A program made the position numbers and the translations under genes. DNA of 64,000 bases from Vulcanisaeta sp. JCM 16159 (GTDB taxonomy: Archaea; Thermoproteota; Thermoprotei; Thermoproteales; Thermocladiaceae). Location: the NCBI RefSeq assembly GCF_001316265.1, contig NZ_BBDN01000001.1:124001-188000 (forward strand), in the 5' to 3' direction. Under the pieces are notes generated by a model that was not told where the DNA came from, made no database searches, and saw only the letters and a list, made by a program, of their open reading frames with translations. Of this stretch, positions 18,614 through 30,973 are shown one piece after another; position 1 is the first letter of the stretch, and the number at the start of each line of letters is the position of its first letter.

Positions 18614-18628
18614 ATAAGGATGCCTTAT
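18614..18628. promoter_or_regulatory. 6-bp-arm inverted repeat overlapping macro-gene box A
   Basis: ATAAGG (18614-18619), spacer ATG, CCTTAT (18623-18628). The left arm overlaps a CATATAAGG box A about 30 bases before the ATG at 18646. Together with 18555-18589 it suggests joint control of the divergent ATPase and macro-domain genes. Confidence 0.35.
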
Positions 18629-18645
18629 TAAGTTAAATATTGTAT

Positions 18646-19203
18646 ATGCCCAGCTTCAGATTTCCCAATGGAGTCACTGTGGAGTTAACTAAGGGCGATA
18701 TAACAGAAATTGAGGCTGACGCCATTGTTAATGCCGCTAATTCATATCTTGAACACGGTGGTGGTGTTGCCGGAGCCATTGTTAGGAGGGGTGGTTGGGT
18801 TATTCAGGAGGAGTCCAGGGAGTGGGTTAGGAAGCATGGTCCTGTCCCGGTTGGTGGTGTTGCCGTTACCGGTGCGGGTAAGTTAAAGGCTAAATACGTG
18901 ATTCACGCCGTTGGACCTAGATGCGGTGTTGAGCCCATTGAGAAGCTTGATGATGCAGTCACAAACTCGCTTAGGAAGGCTGAGGAATTGAGATTAACTA
19001 GCATAGCCTTCCCTGCAATTAGTACCGGTATATTCGGGTGCCCATATGAGGATGCGGCAAGGATAATGGCGCAGGCAATTAAGAGAGAGGCATCGGACCT
19101 TAGGAGTGTGAGGAGGATAATTATTTGCCTTTATGGTGATGAGGCATTCAACGTATTCGATAGAGTATTTAGTGACGAGTTAAGGGAGTATAAGGCGGGT
19201 TGA
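18646..19203 (+). CDS. Macro-domain protein (ADP-ribose binding)
   Basis: Intact stand-alone macro domain of about 185 residues. Macro domains bind or hydrolyse ADP-ribose derivatives. Visible landmarks: [21 protein letters not shown] (about residues 26-46), with the Asn and Gly-rich loop that contact the distal ribose, and [10 protein letters not shown], the diphosphate loop. This set resembles hydrolase-competent MacroD-type proteins. Start ATG at 18646; the TTG two codons earlier is less likely. Divergent from the ATPase at 17478-18556. Confidence 0.88.
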   Translation: MPSFRFPNGVTVELTKGDITEIEADAIVNAANSYLEHGGGVAGAIVRRGGWVIQEESREWVRKHGPVPVGGVAVTGAGKLKAKYVIHAVGPRCGVEPIEKLDDAVTNSLRKAEELRLTSIAFPAISTGIFGCPYEDAARIMAQAIKREASDLRSVRRIIICLYGDEAFNVFDRVFSDELREYKAG

Positions 19204-19344
19204 GTTGCCATCAGTAAGGGGTGATGTCATCAATTTGTCAGGCCGGAAACCTTTACATCACTTTAAATTATGTCTAGCATAATCTTCTTTAAATACTTAT
19301 GTCGCGCAACTTTTATTAAATGGCGATCAATTTCTCTTTTTAAT

Positions 19345-19886
19345 ATGAAGACCTGGCTATTAATAGCACTGGCCTTCCTCGCAGGACTCAGCGGCATGGC
19401 TGTTGCCGCAAACATGAATGGCGTACTCGCTACCTAAGCTATCACCTAATCCTACCACCACCTCCTACGTACAGTACCGTTGCTGCCCACATAAACCTCG
19501 GTAACCTAACACCAGGAATGAGCGGCACCGCTAAGGCCATGGCATATCTATACGTTAACTCCTCGGGATACTTCAAGATTGAACTTCACCATGAAGGCTT
19601 GGATGACGTCTTTAGTAATTTCACAGTTGTTGTAGCCATTGGTAATCAGACATTAATTCTCAATCTACATAGGGATGAGTATACCGTGTACTTAACACCA
19701 GGTAATTACACAGTATCAATAACCGTTTACTACACGGTTAAGCCCAACCCCAAGGGACCACCCAATGTTGCTCACAAACCATTAATAACTATAAAGCCCG
19801 TTGGTGAGCATGAAGAGAAAAACGAAGGTAATTACACAGGATCTATCAATCAAGGTAATGATAATAATCAAGAATCTGAGGACTAA
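19345..19886 (+). CDS. Secreted protein, unknown (frameshifted)
   Basis: Exported protein of about 180 residues. A Sec-type signal peptide is clear: MKTWLLIALAFLAGLSGMAVA, followed by an A-N junction. Frame lost near 19425-19436; the second frame continues YHLILPPPPTYSTVAAHINLG. The mature part is beta-rich with several N-x-S/T sites, alternating strands such as YTVYLTPGNYTVSITVYYTV, and a hydrophilic Glu/Asn-rich tail. It resembles a small beta-sandwich surface protein; no named family recognised. A box A-like TTTTATTAAA lies about 30 bases upstream. Confidence 0.6.
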
Positions 19887-19919
19887 GTTAAATATATAAA
19901 AATCCATAAATCTATTAAA

Positions 19920-20364
19920 TTACCTAACGGGTTTCTGCTTCTTACCCTGTAAAATCGCCTTTAGGCTAACGCCATTAACCATTATAACCCTAAACCTAAC
20001 GCCGGGTAGGTCTCCATAAGCCCTACCCTCAGGGCCGCCTATCCTCTCGATTATAACCTCATCATGCTCATTTATTATGTTTAAGCCGCCGTCCCACGGC
20101 ACGAATGCCGTGACCACCTTACCATTCTTAGTTATTTGGACCCTGACGCATTTCCTCACGGCAGCGTTTGGTTTTCTTGCCTCAACACCGACCTTCTCAA
20201 GGACTATTCCCCTTGCCATTGGCGCGCCCTCGAGTGGGTCGAATTTCTTGGCTATACCAAGAGCCCTCCTTTTATAATATGTATCACTCCACCTAAACCT
20301 CTTCCTCCTCTCCTTCAATCCCCTTGCTGCGAACATGCCAAGTGGTGATTTTTTTACCGGGCAT
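19920..20364 (-). CDS. rps12: 30S ribosomal protein S12 (uS12), frameshifted
   Basis: Archaeal uS12 of about 147 residues, part of the 30S decoding centre. The conserved stretch [18 protein letters not shown] (about residues 60-77) and the loop PGVRFRV are present. The N-terminal MPGKK...PLGMFAARG is interrupted by an A7 run (T7 on the plus strand, 20349-20355); with six A the frame is continuous from the ATG at 20364. This is last in the RNA polymerase operon. An essential gene broken in a homopolymer is strong evidence for a sequencing error. Confidence 0.93.
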
Positions 20365-20408
20365 TGCTATCACCGTTGATTTAAGTGCTTATTTACTTTT
20401 TCCTCACG

Positions 20409-20861
20409 TCACTGGCTTTGTTCCGGTGATACTATTTTTACTCTGTCAATGTCGAAGTAACGCTTAGCCAGTAGTTTGGCCCTGTTTATGTTTCGTCCCT
20501 GTTTACCTATTGCTATTGCCTTGTCTTCATTATGTACTGTGGCTATGGCAATGCTGCCATTGTTTGGTAACTTGGTTATCTTCACTGAAATAACCCTTGC
20601 TGGATATAGGCTGTTCTTAATTAGTTCCTCAGGTGTTTCTCCGTATTCGACTACCTCGACATCCTTACCCGTTAATTCCTTTAGCTTCCTAATGTTAATA
20701 CCATTTTTACCGACGGCAAGCGGCGCAAAATTCTTATCAACAATGAATATTATCCTATTATACTGAGAATCAATTACCGTATCCCTCGGCGTTATCCCAG
20801 TTATCTTTTCAAACAATGCCACGTACCTGATTTCCTCTTCTGTTAATCTAATGCTTGGCAT
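20409..20861 (-). CDS. nusA: Transcription termination/antitermination factor NusA-like protein
   Basis: Archaeal NusA homologue of about 150 residues with only the two KH domains and no S1 domain, as usual in archaea. KH-type loops are visible as VGKNGINIRKLKEL and IGKQGRNINRAKLLA. It is thought to bind RNA during transcription. The ATG at 20861 is preferred over the GTG at 20870 because it follows a GGTGA ribosome-binding site that overlaps the end of rpl30e. Order L30e-NusA-S12 is the standard archaeal arrangement. Confidence 0.9.
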   Translation of the reverse strand: MPSIRLTEEEIRYVALFEKITGITPRDTVIDSQYNRIIFIVDKNFAPLAVGKNGINIRKLKELTGKDVEVVEYGETPEELIKNSLYPARVISVKITKLPNNGSIAIATVHNEDKAIAIGKQGRNINRAKLLAKRYFDIDRVKIVSPEQSQ

Positions 20862-20866
20862 TATGA

Positions 20867-21178
20867 TCACCCGGTACGTTGTGCTGCTAAAGTCAATATA
20901 TTGCTTTCTCCTGGGTCAATTATGGCTATTGTTGAGATCTTGAAGGGCTTTCTAACAGCTGCGCCAAGGTCCCAGCTTGATCCCTGAAACACATATACTG
21001 GCACATTTGAGATCTTTGCATAATGCTGCACTGTATTCATAACGTCAGCGGGCGCATTTGACGCTATTATTACTAGTTTCGCCGATCCATCAATTACTGC
21101 CTTAAGTGATTCCCTATAACCAAGGGTCACCTTACCTGTGTTCAACGCTACCTGTAGTTCTCGTGAAATATCAATCAT
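20867..21178 (-). CDS. rpl30e: 50S ribosomal protein L30e
   Basis: Intact 103-residue eL30 of the L7Ae/L30e RNA-binding superfamily. The stretch GKVTLGYRESLKAVIDGSAKLVIIASNAP is broken here into its recognisable parts: GYRESLKAV, then AKLVIIASNAP, and the later helix region ISNVPVYVF. It binds kink-turn-like RNA in 23S rRNA. Located between rpoA2 and nusA. Confidence 0.92.
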   Translation of the reverse strand: MIDISRELQVALNTGKVTLGYRESLKAVIDGSAKLVIIASNAPADVMNTVQHYAKISNVPVYVFQGSSWDLGAAVRKPFKISTIAIIDPGESNILTLAAQRTG

Positions 21179-21240
21179 TCAAGACAGCCCTGAAAAAAAC
21201 CCTATTTAAACCTAATGCCAACGATAAGTGAGATAATATT

Positions 21241-22418
21241 TTACTCAAACTCCATTAGTAACTGAACAATGCCGGTGCCAATGGGTATGTACTTACCGGC
21301 GAGTACGCTCTCAACAACGCCCCTGAAGTTCTCAGGCTCACCCTTAATCGATGCCTCAACTAGGTTCTTAACCGTAACCTCAAAGGCAGCCCTGGCCAGC
21401 GGGCTCTCCTTCTCACCCACAACACCATGCCTACCAACCTGCCTGACCCTGCCTGTCCAAGTCATTACGTCGGAAACAAGCATTAAGTGCCTAATGTCCG
21501 TATCCAGACCTTGTTGATCAAGGACCTTCTTTAACTCCCTCATTATGACGGTCCTGGCGGCCTCTATGCCAGTACCTCCGCGACCTCATGAATATCATTA
21601 GTTATTGTCCTCCTATAATCAACACCGTCTATCGTGAGGACAGCCTCCAGGTTTGTGCCCTCAGTCTCTATTATCCACTCACCATCCTTATACCTAACCA
21701 ACGTCTTCTTAACATTCTTAATGCCCGCTAGTCTCGTCTGCATTACCTTATCCCTAATTCTCCTGAGCTTTATTATGTCGGCCTCCTCCAACGTAATCCT
21801 AATGACATTACCCTCAATCTCCACCTGGGCACCTTTACCCTTGATCCTCTCAACAACCTTCCTAACATCCTCCATACTCAAGCCCCTCTGCTTGAGTTCG
21901 TTCTCGTCAATCTCAATGATTATTTGCGAATTTATGTAATCAACCTCTACACTCTTTGTTACATTTTCTATTGTTGTTAACTGAATCTTGTAGGCAACTT
22001 CCTGAGCCTTGTTTGGGTCCTTCCCATGTTCCTCGTCTAGGTATATGGTCATCATAGGTACTGAGGGCTTCCTCCTGGCGTCAACAAGCTCTATCATCCT
22101 TGGTAGACCAAGTGCCATTGAGAATTCCCTAAGGCCTGCGAAGTGGAACGATCTTAGTATCATTTGGGTGCTTGGTTCGCCAACTGACTGCGCCGTAACA
22201 ATGCCTATTGCTTCCCCAGGGTCAACAAGCATTTTATAATATTCATTAACCAATATCCTTATTAAATTCGCCAATTGTTCCCTAGTGATTTCCACATTCG
22301 ACAACTTACTCTTTAATTCATTAATGATCCTTGGAGGTAATATATTAGCTAACTGCGCCAGTAAGTTGCTTATTTCCTCCTGGGAGACCACGTTCTTTAC
22401 CTCGGACATCCCCATCAC
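21241..22418 (-). CDS. rpoA2: RNA polymerase subunit A'' (frameshifted)
   Basis: C-terminal part of the split archaeal largest RNA polymerase subunit, about 392 residues. [22 protein letters not shown] (bridge/trigger-loop region) is visible near residue 75 as [15 protein letters not shown]. The C-terminus contains [20 protein letters not shown] missing G near 21550-21560 separates the two frames; GTACTGGGCATAGAG would restore LGIEAART. The start overlaps the rpoA1 stop by a few bases (GTGA). Confidence 0.95.
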
Positions 22419-25086
22419 CTACTTATACCCGCCCTCCTAAATATCTCATCTAAATTAAGCCTTCCGTGATCACTCTTGCTAACGTCAATGCCATCCTCAG
22501 CATACTTAGTCTGTATTATGGAGCCTGAGGCATTCCTAACCGTCCCATCATAAGCAACGTAAATATCCTGCAACGCATTAATGAGCCTCCTCTGCATGTA
22601 ACCGCTTTGGGCAGTCCTTACGGCAGTGTCTACTAGGCCATCCCTACCGCCGGCTGCGTGAAAGAAGAACTCGAGCGGTGTTAGGCCAACCTTGAAGTTA
22701 TTCCTAACAAATCCCTTTGCCGTTGGACCCAGGTCACCAGGCTCAAAGTGCGCCGTGGTTCTTTCAGCAAAACCCCTCTTTAAGCGTTCACCCCTTATTG
22801 TCTGCTGGCCTATCATTGCAACCATCTGTGTTATATTAACGATGCTACCTCTGGCACCTGTCTTAGCCATTATGTAGGCTTCGCCGTCCTTATTGATGTA
22901 CTTCTCCGCAACACGGGCCGCAGCCTCCCTTACGCGGCTTAATTCAATTGTTACGTCATTCTCCAGGGTCTCATCAATTGTATAACCCGGCTCAGCCTCA
23001 AGTTTTCCCTCTCTATACTTTTGTATATAGTCAAGGACCTTCCTCTCACTCTCCTCATAGAGCTTCTCAAGCTCCCTATAGCTCTCGGGTGGCATCTCCA
23101 GTGAATCAATACCCATCGAGAATCCCCTAAGGTCCAGGAACCGGAGTAATGCCCTTAGTATCGAGTCAACCCACCTCCTTGCGTAGTCATTGCCGTACCT
23201 CTTAACTATCACGTGCCATAGCGAGTCAACCTGCTCAGCACCTATGGACTTCTTATCAAGGACCCCAGTGGCCATGTAACCATTAACAATTAATATGTAC
23301 TCATCAGTGTAGCAGTTATATGGGTCCTTGCAACTCTCCTTAATTGCCGTTGGCTGAACCCAGTTTAGGTCCTTGGGTAGGAGCATTGATATTACCTGCT
23401 TACCAGTCCAAAGTTCCTTCGGATGCATTATGGCTGGTTCATCTATTTCACCGTCATAATTAGCCGCGGCCAGTATGTACATGAGCAATTCCCTGTTTAT
23501 GAATGTGTCCTTCCTAGTCAGTAGGTAGCCGCCGGTTATGTAGTCCTGCCTAGCGCCTATTATTGGTCCGCCGTACCTAGGCGTTATTATGTGGTTCTGA
23601 ACAAGCATTAACGTCTTTGCCTCTGCCCTGGCCTCCTCATTCTGAGGCACGTGTAGGTTCATCTCATCCCCATCAAAGTCCGCGTTATACGGCGGACAAA
23701 CAGCAAGGTGCAGCCTGAAGGTTCTGCCCGGTAATACCCTCACTATGTGGCCCATCATAGACATCCTATGAAGACTTGGCTGCCTGTTGAATAGTACTAT
23801 GTCACCATTTATTAAGTGTCTCTCGATTACGAATCCAGGGGCTAACTTATTGGCTAGTTCACGCCTATCCCTGAAGTACCTAAGGTCGACCCTCCTACCA
23901 TCTGGGTAAATCACATAATTAGCGCCAGGCCAGACCTCCGGTCCATTGAGCACCAATTGCCTGGCTAATTCTAGGTTCCACTCAGTGACTGTCATGGGCA
24001 CCGTTAATACCTTTGCCACGTCAATTGGCACACCAACCTCATTAATGCTTAGGTTGGGGTCCGGACTAATTACAGTCCTTGACGAGAAGTCAACCCTCTT
24101 ACCTGATAGGCTTCCCCTGAACCTACCCTCCTTACCCTTAAGTCTCTGGGCTAGGGTCTTTAGAGGCCTACCACTCCTGTGTTTAACGGGTGGCAGGTTT
24201 GGTAGCTCATTGTTGAAGTAAGTGGCCACATGATACTGAAGTAAGTCCCATAGCTGATCAACAACACTGCTTGGTGCTCCTGATTCAACGGCCGTCCTAA
24301 GCTTCTCATTAACCCTAACAATATCGACAAGCTTATGTGTTAGGTCATCCTCACTCCTCTGCCCAGTCTCCAGCTGTATTGAGGGCCTAACTTGCGGTGG
24401 CGGTACTGGCAACACGGTTAAAACGGCCCACTCAGCCTTGCAAGCTTCGGATCCCAGCCCAATAACTCCAGGTCACTATCCGGAATCTTCTCAAGCCTCT
24501 CCCTAATCTTCATTGGTCCAGCTTCTCCAAGACACCATTCTCCTTCTCCTCATAGAACGTATACGGTCTCTCAAACCTAACCCTGTACTGCTTAGCACGC
24601 AGTGTGGGCATACGGTCCTCTCCATGGCCTTCTTCCTAATCCTCTCAATAAGCCTATCCGCAAGCAATTTCCACCTGGCCCTTAACTTAGTCAATCTCTT
24701 GCTATACTTCTCAATTTCCTCATCCGTAAGTAATATTCTACCACATTCCCTACACGTTGTCCTGAGCAGATCATGTATATACTTGGCATACTCAACATGT
24801 ATTACCGGCCTTGCAAGCTCTATCCTACCGAAATGCCCAGGGCACTTATCGGTGGATTGCCACAGGTCTCGCATCTGGCACCAGGCTCAACGACGCCTAA
24901 TCTCCTGTCCATTAATCCACCAACCATTGGCCTACCTGCCTCATCGTAGGTCTCCGATGTCGTTATCTCCATGACCGACATCGACCTTATAACGTCTGGT
25001 GAAAGGATAGAGAACTTAATGGCCTTTATGGTCTTTAGAGGTATCTCCTCTTCCCTAATGGAGATCTTCTCTGTCTGTGTCGCCAT
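22415..25086 (-). CDS. rpoA1: RNA polymerase subunit A' (frameshifted)
   Basis: Main catalytic subunit of archaeal RNA polymerase, about 890 residues. The absolutely conserved Mg2+-binding motif [12 protein letters not shown] is present (about 23,650-23,690). Zinc ligands of the clamp appear as CETC, CPGHFG and further CRECG and [19 protein letters not shown] is also clear. At least two frameshifts occur, near 24,830-24,880 and between 24,400 and 24,600. It lies between rpoB (39 bases upstream) and rpoA2 (4-base overlap). Confidence 0.96.
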
Positions 25087-25125
25087 TACTCATCACCCCC
25101 TTGACAGACCATTAAATAAACCTTA

Positions 25126-28100
25126 TCAGGCCCTCCTTTCCTCAATTAAATCACCCGCCTCAATTCTTGGGTAAATACCAAGGCTCATTAACTCCTGAAG
25201 CAACAACTTAAATGCGTATGGCACAACAACCCTCACAATCCTACCCTTATCACCATGTATTGGACAGACAGGTTTACCCTTATTGGAGTCGTACCAAGCA
25301 ATCATTCCACAATCCTCACAGACATACATAACGTACTTATCACTGGACTCAACAAGTCTCTCCCTAAGTAGGCAGCCGCGCCATGAGCTATCAACACGTC
25401 CCTCTCCATCTCACCAAGCCTGAGACCACCCTCCCTAGACCTACCCTCCGTTGGTTGCCTAGTCAATATCTGTACGGGACCCCTCGCCCTGGCATGTATC
25501 TTGTCAGCAACCATATGATGAAGCTTCTGGTAATAAACAACGCCAATGAATACGTCAGCCTCGAGCCTCCTCCCCATTAACCCACTATACATTACCTCCT
25601 TACCATCCCACCTAAAGCCGGACCTAATGAGCAAGTCCCTGAGCTCCTCCTCAGTTACGCCTTCAAACGGCGTCGCATCAATCATCACGCCCCTCAATGC
25701 TGCGACCTTACCTGCCATGGACTCGAGTAATTGACCAACGGTCATTCTACTCGGTAATGCATGTGGGTTAACGATTATGTCCGGTGTTATTCCGTCCTCC
25801 GTGAATGGCATGTCCTGCATTGGTATCATCATACCCATGACGCCCTTCTGCCCATGCCTACTGGCGAACTTATCACCAAGCTCCGGCACCCTCAACTCCC
25901 TGACCTTGACCTTAACAAGTTTATAACCCTCATTTGTCTCTGTGACCACGACGTTATCAACGATTCCCTTCTCACCACGTCTAACAGTTATTGAGGAATC
26001 CCTCCTCGCACTAGATACAACGGCTTCGGTATAAACACCATAAAACCTGGGCGGCGATGTCTTACCTATGAGAACCTCACCACCTGATACGAATACCTCG
26101 GGGGATACGATACCATCTCGTCCAGGTGCGCATAGGCCTCAGGCCCCTTGTAACCCCTGACCTCGGCCGATGGTATCTCTATCCTATCCTCCTCACCGCC
26201 GGGGTACCTCATTTGCTCTGTCTCGTACGTCCTAAAGAACACGCTCCTGAACATTCCCCTCTCAATAGTTGACTTGTTTAGTATTACGGCATCCTCCATG
26301 TTATAACCGGTATATGTCAATAATGCAACAATGGCATTTTGACCAGCCGGTCTCTCTAAGTAACCATTGAGTTCTATACCCCTCGTTATAACCAATGGTT
26401 TTTCAGGATAAATAAGTAGGTGACCCCTACTGTCCATCCTAAATCTATAATTGGCTGCTGGGAATCCGAGGCTTTGCTTTGCCATTGCGGCCTCGTATAT
26501 GTTCCTAGGTGATTGATTATGCTCTGCGTATGGTATTATAGACGCAACGGCGCCTATCATGACGGACGGTATAATCTCCATATGCGTGTACTTGCTCATG
26601 TCCTCCTCAGGATTAATGGCGACAAGGGCATTCTCCTCCTCATCACCATCAAGGTACTCAATAATGCCATTACTAATTAAGTCACTCCATGTCCACTCAC
26701 CCTTCCTCAGCCTCTCAATGTGCTCAGGCCTTAGCTTTAGCTTCCCATTCTCAATAATTATCAATGGCCTCCTTAACCTACCACCATCACAATTAATCCT
26801 CACTTCATCCAAGTACTTGTCCCTAATCCTTGCAATATTAATTTCATGACTTATCTGACCCCTCCTCCTCATTTCCCTAATCGTACTCACAAGCTTGTCG
26901 GGATCGGTGTGAATACCTATTAACCTACCATTCAGGTAAACCTCAGTGCCCTTAACGCCCTCCTTCCTAGCCTTCAGTATCGGGACAACACCGAGGCCAT
27001 AAAGCATCTTCTCTACCTCCTCCTCATTAACGCCAACTGTTATTGTGGAGAGTAGGGCTAGGTTCTTCACCAAACCGCAGTTTTGACCCTCCGGTGTCTC
27101 AATGGCGCAAAGCCTACCCCACTGGGTTGGGTGCAGGTCTCTTGCCTCAAAGTGGGGCTGTGTCCTGCTTAGGTTGGATACGACCCTCCTTAGATGACTC
27201 AATGTTGATAGTATGTTAGTTCTATCAAGCATCTGTGAGACCCCGGTCCTACCGCCTATCCAGTTACCCGTGGCCAATGCATGCCTAACTCTCTCGGTTA
27301 TTATGTCAGCCCTTACAAGAGTAACCAAGCTCGGTATCTTACCCCTCGAGTAATGCCTCTCCAATTGTTGCCTAATGTCCTGGAGCACCTGCTTAAATAC
27401 GGCCCTGAACAACTGAGTCATCAAGTCACCAACGAGCCTAACCCTCTTGTTGGCTATGTGGTCCTTATCATCAGGCTGCCTACGTCCAAGGTACATCTCA
27501 ATGACCCCCTTAACCATCTGCCCAACCATCAATGCCTTCTTCAACCTAGCATCCTCGGTAGTGCCTAGGTGAGGGAGGAAGTACCTATCGAGCACTTGCT
27601 TCGCCCTCTCAATCCTAACCTCCCTGGGCTGCCCAATGGCCACCTTACTGCCTATGAAGTCCAATGCGTCATCAACGGTGCTGGCTATCTGTACGGAGAA
27701 CTGTAGTGATGGTAATAACTCATTCTGTATATCGGCATCATCACTCACCGCAAGCACTATGTCCTCGTCCGTCTCTAGGCCAAGCGCCTCATCACTATTG
27801 GGAATGGTATCCTAGTGGCTATTGCCGGAAACGTCACGTATATAATACCGTCCCTGTGCCTCTCGACCGTGACCGTGGTCTTATAACCGGCGCCAATTGA
27901 TATTACCTTAGCCACATGCGTAATGCTGGCCTTGTCACCCTTATCGTAAAACGGCTTATTCGGGGCTAGATCCTCCTGGGAAACAATGACCCTTTCACTA
28001 CCATTAATTATGAAGTAACCACCCGGGTCATCAGGTCCTCAAGCTTACTTATTAGCTCTTGCTGCTTAAGACCGTATAGGTTGCAAAACTTTGACCTTAC

Positions 28101-28546
28101 CATTATTGGTAAGTCACCTATGTAGACCTTCTGTCTATCAACCTCCTCATCATTCACGTAAAGCACCATTGTTAGGTAAAGCGGCGCCGCGTAGGTCAGG
28201 TTCCTAAGCCTGGCTCCATTGGATATAGGATATGCTCGCTGGCGTCTGCCTCCCTAACCCTTGGCTTACCAACCTCAATCCTCTCAAGCTTTATGTAGAG
28301 GCCCTTAACCTCAGTCTCAATTATGTTATTCTCATTAACTATCTCCTGCAGCTTCTTCTCCACAAAGTCATTGAATGAATCAATCTGATGCCTAACGAGG
28401 CCGCCCTCCCTAATAAATGCCCTTACCAACTCCCACCTATCGTCTGATGATGGGAATGCCGTGTAAGCCCTCTTAGACCTAAGTATCGGTATTGACACGG
28501 AATCCACCATCTTACCACGATCAACATTAGGATTATCTATCGGCAT
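25126..28546 (-). CDS. rpoB: RNA polymerase subunit B (frameshifted several times)
   Basis: Second-largest RNA polymerase subunit, unsplit in this lineage, about 1,140 residues. Landmarks in order: N-terminal lobe (28,196-28,546), [12 protein letters not shown] and [12 protein letters not shown] in the central part, [29 protein letters not shown] with catalytic-site basic residues, and a C-terminal zinc ribbon CEDCG...CPIHG. At least four frame changes occur between 25,300 and 28,200. The intact blocks cover nearly the whole family length, so this is one gene with sequence errors and not a rearrangement. Confidence 0.95.
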
Positions 28547-28667
28547 GATTAATCACCCCATGCTTAAATTAATATTTAAACTCTTTTTTTCCAGAACAAT
28601 AATCCATAAACCGAACAGCCATGGCTCCTACTAATCTATAAAGAACTTATTTATATTGCTTTGTATA

Positions 28668-28939
28668 TTAGCCTGGAACCACGAACCTATACGTGACGAA
28701 CTCCCCGGCCGTGTCTGACTTCCTAATTATCCTAATTACATTACCAGGCTTGGCGCCTATGGCCCTAGCCAATGGGTCGCTCGCCTAATCCATGGAAGTT
28801 GAAACACCTTAGCATTCAATTGCTTGAGTATTTCCTTAACCTCCTCCTTGGGCACTATCTCAGCCTTAGGCATGTACTCATGCTCAAGAATCCTCCTAAA
28901 GCGCTCCTCAGTCTTCCTCCTCCTACCCCCCGAACTCAC
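28668..28939 (-). CDS. rpoH: RNA polymerase subunit H (frameshifted)
   Basis: Archaeal Rpo5/RpoH (homologue of the Rpb5 C-terminal domain), about 90 residues. [18 protein letters not shown] is in the first frame. A missing G near 28,785-28,790 leads to [19 protein letters not shown] and [14 protein letters not shown], which is the typical C-terminus, ending at the TAA at 28668-28670. It is first in the RNA polymerase operon, about 120 bases upstream of rpoB. Confidence 0.93.
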
Positions 28940-29036
28940 GGTGATATATGGATCATAAGGTTATATAAGCCTTACACCAATGGCCAAGCAATGACACTAA
29001 AACATTTAATATATGTGAGAGTAACAACACTCTTGA

Positions 29037-30966
29037 ATGAATAATCCTATGATGAAGTAATTAGGGAGGTGCAGAGACTTCTTGAGCTTCTAAGTACGGA
29101 AATTGGTACTGACGTGACTGGGTACGTGAATAACGTGATAAGGGCACCGTCACAATATGGTTATTTAGCAATCCCAATGCATAACATCGTAAAGGAATAT
29201 AGTAATATTAATGAAATAATAAATAATAAGGTAATGAATCAATTAAGGCTAATTAATAAGGCTGTATTAGTTAATGGTTATTTAAACATTGATGTTAATA
29301 TGAAGAACTACACAGGCATGGTTTTGTCAGCAATTAACAACCTCGGTAATAGATACGGTCTTACTAATAAGTGTCCAGGGGGCAGTTATGTAATAGAACA
29401 TACGAGTGCGAACCCCGCTAAACCCATGCATATTGGTCATGGTAGGAATGCCGTGCTCGGCGATTCACTGGCTAGGCTTTTAAGGTTCTGCGGTGCCTCC
29501 GTCAGGGTTCATTTCTACGTTAATGATTGCGGAGATCAAATGCCATACGTCGGTATTGGCTATTACGTGGCTAAGGACCTGGTATTAAGTAGGATTAATA
29601 GTGGTTGGAAACCTGATGATGTGATGGGCATCATTTACTCAGTAACATATGCGGTGAGTGAGATTAAGAGATTGAGTAAGCAAATTGAGCAATTTAAGAG
29701 CGAGGGTAAGTATGAGGATGCGAATAAACTAATTAGCGAGAGAGATGAGTGGGTTTCCGTAATCAACAACTTTATGGAAAGGGATAAGGAACTTACTGAG
29801 GGTTTACTTAAGGGATTAGGTAAGTTTGAGGATCTTCCATTAATGGTTAAGCAGTGGTCTAGAGCTTATGAGGAGGGTGATGAATTCGTTAGGAAGGTCA
29901 TTAGGGAAGCAGTGGACATAGTGCTCAGGGGCTTTAGGATAACCCTTGATAGGCTCGGCATAAGCTTTGATTCGTGGGATTTCGAGAGCGAGGTTGCTGT
30001 TGATAATGGCGGGGTATCTAAGGTCATTAACGAATTACTCAGGAAGGTTCCGCAATACATGGAGAGAGATAATGGGGCTTTGGTATTTAGGGCAGATAGG
30101 TATGCACAAGACCTTGGGCTTTGGAACGAACTTAAACTACCTAGGTACATACCGAAGGCCACCCTACTCAGGAGCGACGGGACGAGCCTATACCTAACGA
30201 GAGACATCGCCTACGCCCTTTGGTTCTGGAGCAATTTTAAGTTTGATAAGTTGATAAGGGTTATTGGCTCTGAACAAGCCCACCCACAAGCTCAGCTTAG
30301 ATTGGCATTACATGCATGGGTTATCATGATTTAGCCAAGAGCCTTATTCATTATTCCTATGAAATGGTTAATTTGGCTGGAATGAAGATGAGCGGTAGAA
30401 AGGGGATTTACGTATCACTTGATGAATTATTGAACGAGGCCAGGGATAGGGTTATGGAGATCGTGAAAGGCAGGTTCTCGCTTGACGAAGCCGGTAAGGT
30501 TGCCGAGGCCGTGGCAGTCGGCGCGATTAGGTACTCATTCCTCTCGGTAAGCCCGAACAAGCCTTTAACGTTCTCATGGGATAAGGTACTGAACCTGAGA
30601 CAGAATAGTGGTCCATTTGTTCAGTACACATACGTTAGGACAAATGGAATACTCGAGAAAGCCGGTGAGATCCCTAGAATAACCCAGGTGCCAGACAACG
30701 TTGTTGATGAGGAGAAGGAATTAATATTACTACTCGGTGAGTATCCCGAGGTAATCGCCAAGGCTGCCCAGGAGTTAAGGCTTGAGAACATCATTGAGTA
30801 CGTGAATAGGATATCCCTGGTGTTTAACAGTTATTACGAGAAGTATCCTGTACTTAATGCTGAGCCGGGTATTAGGGAGTTTAGGATAAACCTCGTGAAT
30901 GCTGTGAGAACCGTACTTGGAAATGCCATGGATATACTCGGAATACCCAAACTCAGAAGAATGTAA
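29037..30966 (+). CDS. argS: Arginyl-tRNA synthetase (frameshifted)
   Basis: Class I arginyl-tRNA synthetase of about 643 residues. The HIGH motif is HIGHGRNAVLGD inside SANPAKPMHIGHG; the KMSK loop appears as KMSGRKG. The helical anticodon-binding domain (GPFVQYTYVR, then C-terminal NAVRTVLGNAMDILGI) is complete. Two frame changes: one just after the ATG at 29037, where MNNP should join YDEVIREVQRLLEL, and one near 30,316-30,330, joining LHAW to GYHDLAKSL. Convergent with ychF, seven bases apart. Confidence 0.95.
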
Positions 30967-30973
30967 TGTCGAG

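Noticed and set aside
20867-28546. Many plus-strand open frames of 60-150 codons across the RNA polymerase genes
   Set aside because: They are shadows of rpoA1, rpoA2, rpoB and neighbours on the minus strand; their translations show no motifs and follow the coding strand composition.
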